From: Cryptomeria japonica
Taxonomy: Eukaryota; Streptophyta; Pinopsida; Cupressales; Cupressaceae
Length of the DNA: 64,000 bases
NCBI RefSeq assembly: GCF_030272615.1
Contig: NC_081408.1
Coordinates: 610,891,673 to 610,955,672, forward strand
Direction of reading: 5' to 3'
In this document: piece after piece, positions 57,910 through 64,000 of the stretch
Layout of the letters: each line of letters starts with the position of its first letter
How positions within the stretch are numbered: position 1 is the first letter of the stretch
Translations under genes and position numbers: made by a program
The notes under the pieces: model-generated
Seen by the model: only the letters and a program-made list of their open reading frames with translations
Told to the model about the DNA's origin: nothing
Database searches by the model: none

Positions 57910-60900
57910 CTAATTCTCAATAATTCATTATTCATATTTCTTATCTTTTATTATATTATTATTAATATCTTATCATTTATCTATTAAATTTATTAAATAA
58001 AATATTTATCATATATACGCCTTTATGTATTCACGTTATACACATTTCTCTATTTATTTAATAAAACCCTTAAATATCCCCTTATACCACTTACCATTTC
58101 CCACTTACCATTTCTCATTTACCACTCATCTTCCCTATACCACTCATTTTTGCATTATCCTATATTCATCCCACAACATGAACTCGCCCGGAGAAAATCT
58201 ATTTAAACAAGCCCCCCTCTCTTATTTGAGCAATCTCATATTTATGCGTCAAACTTATGCCAATTTACATTCCATTATCTTGACATCTTATCCATTTTCT
58301 TTGCATTCTCAAATCTCCATTTCCTCATAGCTTTTTGCATAAGTTCTTCTGAGAGCAAATATATCAAATGTGAAATCTTGAGGAATAGGAGTGCAATGGA
58401 GTGAATCTATGTTGCATGCATGTGTGTTTTGGTTTAGATATTTGCATTTGCATGTGTGTGTTTTGCAGGTACTTCATTGTTAGATGTTGATTAAAAGAAT
58501 GAAATATACAAGTAAAATAGGGTAATCTCACTATTGTGTGTCTCGCTTGTGGGACATAATTTTTTTGAAATCATTTGCCTTTTTAGAATGATACATCATA
58601 TTAGTCTTTAATTACATGTAACAAGGTTTGGTTAAAGGGAGCTAAATCAAACCTCTTAAATAGAACTTGTGTACGATTAAATCAAACCTCTAACATAGTT
58701 TCCTTCATAGCTATCGAAGTATTAAAAATAATAGCTTCACCTTTTCAATTAAATGAAGTCATATAGAAATACTATGTTATAAATATATAGCCTTAATCTT
58801 ATAGCTTAAAAAGAAAAAATAAATTATGCATTATGCTTTCTTTAATGTTGTTTATTTTTTATATTATAAATGCATATCCATTGTCAAAAGATAATGGTCT
58901 CTAGTAAAGACACCAGTAAAAATATTAAAAGAATTGTATTACACTCCACAAGAATGTCCTTTTAATGAAAAATAATAATTTAATTGTATGTTAATATAAT
59001 GTGTTATGGAAAAATATAGACTTAAAATTTGTTTTATTACTAATTCAATAATTAATAATAAATAAAATATTTAATAAAAAATAATAAAAAGTCTATGGAC
59101 GAGAAATTGAATTTAGTTAGCTAATTCTGAGTAATCAATGAAACCTTACACATGTAGTGAAATTTATGCAATATAAAAAATTTCAATCAATAAAAATAAT
59201 TAATTCAAAAATAAAAATTATAAAAATTTATTATTATGTTTAAATAACATCTTTAACTCTACATAAAAATGTTACAATTTATTGATTTCATCATTCTTAA
59301 ATTAATAACTTGTTCATAATAATAAACACAAATTTAAAAACTTTATTTGAAATGTTGAAGTTAAGTATCCTACTTAAACAAAAAGTGAGAGATATAATTG
59401 TAAGATCACTTAAATAAGATGTATAATTCTATTATTTAAAATTATTAATTTGAGTAGCCTAATTAGATGAAAAAGAGAGACATATAATGATGGGATGACC
59501 TAAATAGGAGGTGGAAAGGTTTAATGGAATTGTGACTACCTCAAATGATCAACAGTTGGCTCAATTCCAAATCATGCCTATTTAGGAGTCATTCCACTCC
59601 TAACTAATTTTATGGGATTTCTATTTAGACAATATACTATTTATATCAAAACACTCTTATCAAAATTCTTTTCATTTCATTAACTCCTTAGCATTTTAAC
59701 AATAGTCATATTTTCTTTTTTCTTTTTAACAACTTTACTTCTTTGTGGAATGCAACAAGTAGTAAACCATCTCTTGATTCCATAATTTGTGCAAAATCTA
59801 GAAATAATTTGATTGGTACTCATATATATCATATGTTCTTGTTGCCTTGATGTAATAATCATTCTATTTTTTCCATTTAACCTTTTTAATGAGCAAATTT
59901 CTTAACACTTTTTCTATTGTAGCTAAGTAATATATCTAAGTTTTTCTTGAATAAATATTAATAAAAAATGACAATAAATTGAATTGATAAATAAAGTGTA
60001 GATGCTTAAAATTAATTAAATTAATATTTAATTAATTTAATCTTTTTGCATAATTAATTATATTAAATATGTCAATTTTTCTTCTTAAAATTAATTTAAT
60101 TATATTTTAATTAGTTTTATCACCTTAGCCTTATAATTAATTTTAATTATATTCCATTCTTCTAAAAATATTTTGATACCCAACCTTAGTCAATATTTCT
60201 TTTAGATCCTAATTAGTTAATTAACTAATGTCTTGATTCCTACAAATCACCCCCCTTAATCCTATCATCTGGTCTAATTAATTCTAGCCTAATCATGATT
60301 GTCATTTCCTCCAATTTTATATTCCTCCACTCATTCTCTCCTCATGTCCCATCCTTCTAACTTTCCCACTTGCATTCTAATCTCTCATTATCCCACATAA
60401 TCACTCTTCCTAATCATTTGCACATCTCTAATTATCTTGATTAGGGATGTCAACTTTTTGCCATAAATGGCTTTCCCATCCCACCTTCCAAACCTTAAAT
60501 GCTCCAACTTTTGTCCATTCAAGGAGTTTTTAATTTCTTTATCTTTTATTCTTCCCACACATCATCTTATTTGGGAATTTTTAATTCCTCTTGTCCTATC
60601 CCAAGGAATTTAATATTCTTTTCCTCTCTTCCCAAGGTGCTTGGGTAAAAATTCCCCATGTACTTGATAAGTGTGGAGACAAGAAATTTCTTTATGGAAA
60701 ATCTCTTAGATCTTACATTTGTCCTCTCAAACCCTCTCCCACCTTCTTTCAATCTTAGCCCTTCATTCATTTTTTATCCTAGCCATCTATTATGGGTCTC
60801 TCCAATCTACAAATTGGAGCCTCCTCTCCTAACAAATTATCCACCTTTTGAGTATTGTTATTATTGGAGTTGATAAAAAATCAACTCTACAACTCCCAAA

Positions 60901-61869
60901 GATCACCTGCATGCAAGCCTGTCACAGAAGGAGAGAAGCAAAAAAGCTATGGAGGGCACAATTCAAAGATCCAGAAAAGAGGAGTCATATTGATTGTGCA
61001 ACAAGAATGCAATTCAATAATTACAGTTGTTATGAAAATACAAAGAGAAAATTTATGTGAACTCGCAATGATGGTTCCCACTTGTTTGCCACTTTTGACA
61101 CTGAGATGAACATTTTTAAAATAATCTTCAACTTCCAACAACTATAACTTTTAAACTATTAAGAATTTGAACTTGATGTAAATTAATGATTTGTAGCATT
61201 TTGTTTTTAGATTGTAAATATATTTTTTGCAAATTTTTTTTAATATTTTTTTCAATAAAATTTCATCTCCCTCGAAAAGTAGTTTTTTACAGCAAACTAC
61301 ATGTTTTAAGAGTGATGTGCCTCTTGAAACACATAAGTTTTTTTCTATAAGTGATAAAAACTCAATTCTTTCGAATTTTGGTTTGTAACATCAATATCCA
61401 GGGCTTGTAGTTGGTTTGGTAGTGATATGTTGAATATTTTTTATTTTATTAAAATTTGAAGTCCGACTAGTTATATTTTAGACAAAGATGTACGTTTGAA
61501 CACATAACTTGTTCTATATATATCAAAATTCAATTTTTTTTTTGTTAGAAAAAAGACATCAATACCTAGGGTATAGATATTTTTTAGAATTTTTTGAACT
61601 AGTTTACTATTTTTCCCAATTCATTGAACAAAGAAGTTAATCTTCGGTGAAAAACCTATATTTAGTAAAATTTAAAAAACAAGATCATAATAAACTCACA
61701 ATGTAATAAAACTATAGTTGTTGGAAAGTTTTCTTCGAGCACTACCATCCTATATTTTTGGGTTGTCAAAATTCTTTCATTTGAGCCTTGAACCAAAGCT
61801 TTCAAGGCCAAAATTTTGCAGAAAGTTGAAGAGTTTGGGGTTGAGAAGCATGGAAATGGAGTTTGAATG
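57910..61869. other. AT-rich non-coding sequence after the truncation
   Basis: Similarity to exon 3 ends exactly at 57909 and unrelated AT-rich sequence follows. 60180-60860 is pyrimidine-rich on the plus strand and looks LTR-like, without identifiable ends. No credible gene. Confidence 0.4.
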
Positions 61870-62115
61870 AACACCCCTTCGAATGAAGGGGATTCGTATG
61901 AACCCCCCTACATTCATTTTGTAATGGTTAAAAAATAGTTTAAAAGGGGGTTCGCTCAAGGGGGGGGTTCGAGCGAACCCCATAAAATATTAATAAAAAG
62001 GGGGTTTGAGCGAATCCCAGTGATATCACATTTACGATCAAACTAGGGGATTTGCTCAAACCCCAAAGGGTAGTTCGCTTGAACACTCCCAGTTCATTTG
62101 AACCCCCTCCCCCCC
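61870..62115. repeat. GGGGTTCG / CGAACCCC palindromic repeat cluster
   Basis: At least seven copies of GGGGTTCG-like words in both orientations, including the near-perfect hairpin GGGGTTCGAGCGAACCCC at about 61965-61982. The surrounding sequence is AT-rich. Confidence 0.7.
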
Positions 62116-62149
62116 AAAAAAAAACAAAATTCCACCCACGAATTTTGTT

Positions 62150-62331
62150 CATGGGAAAAAGTGGGAACCATTATGTGAGTTCACAAAATGATACTCAAAA
62201 CCCTAAAGGTGAAAGCCCTAAAGAATTATAATACTCTTAAGTTTAGCTTAAGCAAAGAGTATAATAGACTAATAATTAAATAAAGAATTATTAGCTAATA
62301 AAAGATAACTCTAACACCTCCCCTTGAGATG
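62150..62331 (-). mobile_element. possible edge of a copia-type LTR with polypurine tract, antisense
   Basis: Read on the minus strand, AAGGGGAGG is followed by TGTTAGAGTTATC at 62316, the layout of a polypurine tract and an LTR starting TGTTAG, as in many plant copia elements. The other end of the LTR was not found. Confidence 0.35.
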
Positions 62332-63148
62332 AACTTAGGGAGTATTTAAAAACAGCTAAGGATTAAAAAAACAAGTAAAAAATATAGGAAAGCAACAATG
62401 GGTCCCGACAACTAGGCCTGATGAGGTACCCAAGTACAATAAAATCTATGTAAAGTGAAGAAAATAGAGAAAACCATGTGGGAACAAAACTCCTATCCAA
62501 GAAGAGATGAAAGCTCAAGTGAAGGACTAAGAAGCCTCCAAACAAGAGTGTTCTAGAAGATAGGAACAAAAAGAAGAGAATGAAGAACACCACTGAAGCA
62601 TGAAATAGTTGCAAACACTATCAAAGAGTGATTGTTGATCTGAAGAACATCCACTGAAAAACAACATATGACCAGGTAGAGAAGACTGCAATCTACATGA
62701 GTGCCCTCAAATGACACTACACGAATCAGATGGCAAACAAAGGCAAACAACTAAACTCAAAGATATAGATGGCATGAAACACCAAAGCCTGAAGAGATGA
62801 TTAATCAAACCAAGGAAGCATTAGAACAGCTGGACAAACCTCCCCATAATGTTGAAAAGGGAGAGGGACAAGTACATTGAAAATAACAGCCAACAAGAAT
62901 TGTAGGACGAAGAACCAAGAACATCGAAGGTGCAAAGAAAGTACATAGTATCATGGAAGGAACACTAAATTGACACACATCATGAGGCTAATATCGTGGA
63001 AGGAACACTCACGTTACAAAGGTAGATGGAAAACAAAGGCAAACATCAACCTCCCCATGACACTTTATAATGTAGTGCATGTACAATAAGACACAAGATG
63101 TGTAAGATCCCAAGTATACAATGCATAGTGGTACTTTTTCTCAATGCA
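62332..63148. other. unrecognised non-coding sequence
   Basis: Would be internal sequence of the element above if that call is right, but no copia protein similarity is seen. Contains two short similar words (ATCATGGAAGGAACAC and ATCGTGGAAGGAACAC) at about 62952 and 62993. Confidence 0.4.
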
Positions 63149-64000
63149 CTTTATTATTTTAACTAGAATTAAATTTAAAATGAACGGATCTTGTTGCAAA
63201 TTATAATATATTTATGTCAACATGATGCTGTCAAGAAAATATTTGATGAGGGCTCAACTTCAAGAACCACCATGGCGTGGAACTCGAATCTCATATCTGT
63301 AAGTGCAGTCCTAATTGCAACGGTTGCTTTCTCAGCTGCTTTCACTCTACCGGGAGGTACCGGCAACCAAGCACAGGGCCCACCAGCGAATATATTGATT
63401 AACACCAATCTCTTCAAGCTTTTTGTGATATTTGACACGTTGGCTTTCTGTTTTTCCATTGCTTCTGCTATCCTCCTTAATTTTGCATGTTTTCGTAGCC
63501 AAGTAGAAGATTGGATCATAACTGAGTTCAGTTTGCGAGCGTTATATATAGCACTGGTATCATTATCATTAACATTTGGTGCAGCAATACATCTGGTTGT
63601 GGCATCAAAGTGTTTGTGGTTGGCTGTGCTTGTGTGGGTTATGGTGTGCCTTCTTCCAATATGCATAAGGGCAATGTCACTATTTGGAAAATTATTCTTG
63701 TTCACTCCACGAGGCCACTATGTATTTTTCTTACTCAAAGGTTTCGGTCTTGCCTGTAGTATGTTATTTCCCCTTATTTGGGTAGTTTCGGTGGTATTCT
63801 ACTTTCCTATTGTTCGCCTTTCATTGAGTTTTTGGCGTCGGATCTTTGGCAGAAGCTCCAAGGAATAATAGACGAATAAGCTCTTTGGAATTATGTTTTT
63901 GGCGGATACTCTTTAGATATGTATTAAGTCTAGATGCGTAGATAAAATGTATTTCGTGTATTGTATAATTGAGGATTAAAAAGTATGTATCTTCAAAAAA
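63149..64000 (+). pseudogene. third copy of the ankyrin/PGG exon 3, splice acceptor lost
   Basis: Homology begins in the last 50 bases of intron 2 and continues past the stop to the window end. The exon frame is fully open (63200-63868, 222 codons plus stop) and encodes the whole PGG domain (TLPGGTG) with its membrane helices. The acceptor reads GTTGCAAATT where the active gene has GTTGCAGATT, so AG is lost. Exons 1 and 2 are absent. The C-terminus ends IFGRSSKE, a sequence that in the active gene lies in another frame. Dead as part of a full gene unless another acceptor is used. Confidence 0.85.

Noticed and set aside
1-64000. CRISPR arrays, tRNA and rRNA genes, bacterial or organelle genes
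   Set aside because: None seen; the regular repeats present are minisatellites without spacers, and no cloverleaf or rRNA signature was noticed by eye.

Overview
The window looks like plant nuclear DNA, probably from a large-genome gymnosperm such as a conifer. This is inferred from AT-rich, gene-poor sequence, Ty1/copia and Ty3/gypsy remnants nested in one another, plant-type LINE tails, an intron of about 18 kb, and an ankyrin/PGG-domain gene family that occurs only in plants. I see no bacterial operons, rRNA, tRNA or CRISPR. Almost everything is transposable-element sequence at different stages of decay; only one cellular gene appears intact.

Layout. 1-3034: Ty1/copia gag-pol in one reading frame, broken only by stop codons. 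About 5470-8030: a very decayed Ty3/gypsy chromovirus pol. 8639-9084: a CpG-rich block that may be a small CACTA-like element. 11075-19480: a nested stack. An AT-rich tandem array (about 40-bp units) carries a 5'-truncated LINE with a 16-bp target duplication and a second LINE; the second LINE is split by a 3986-bp solo LTR with a perfect AAGGG duplication. 22456-42806: an ankyrin-repeat/PGG membrane-protein gene of three exons, phase-consistent and 599 codons long. Its first intron (18,056 bp) holds a decayed pogo/jerky-type DDE transposase, an unidentified open frame just upstream of it, and a young, structurally complete gag-protease-only LTR retrotransposon (31207-36569, duplication CACAT) inserted inside the transposase ORF.

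42807-49480 is AT-rich and contains a 20-bp palindromic-unit minisatellite and an antisense copia RT/RNase H fragment. 49483-52905 is a decayed copy of a family I cannot name, with an HGKG...DGAG motif; it reads like a transposase. 52927-57909 is a partial duplicate of 37027-42390 and carries a pseudogene copy of ankyrin exons 2 and 3. A third copy of the PGG exon (63149-64000) has lost its splice acceptor.

How things relate. The ankyrin/PGG gene and its two broken copies form a small local cluster whose spacing is set by transposon insertion. Several decayed ORFs keep their reading frame but carry stops, mostly TAG, as expected if methylated cytosines in CAG and CGA were lost by deamination. 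All assignments come from reading the sequence; no database search was run.
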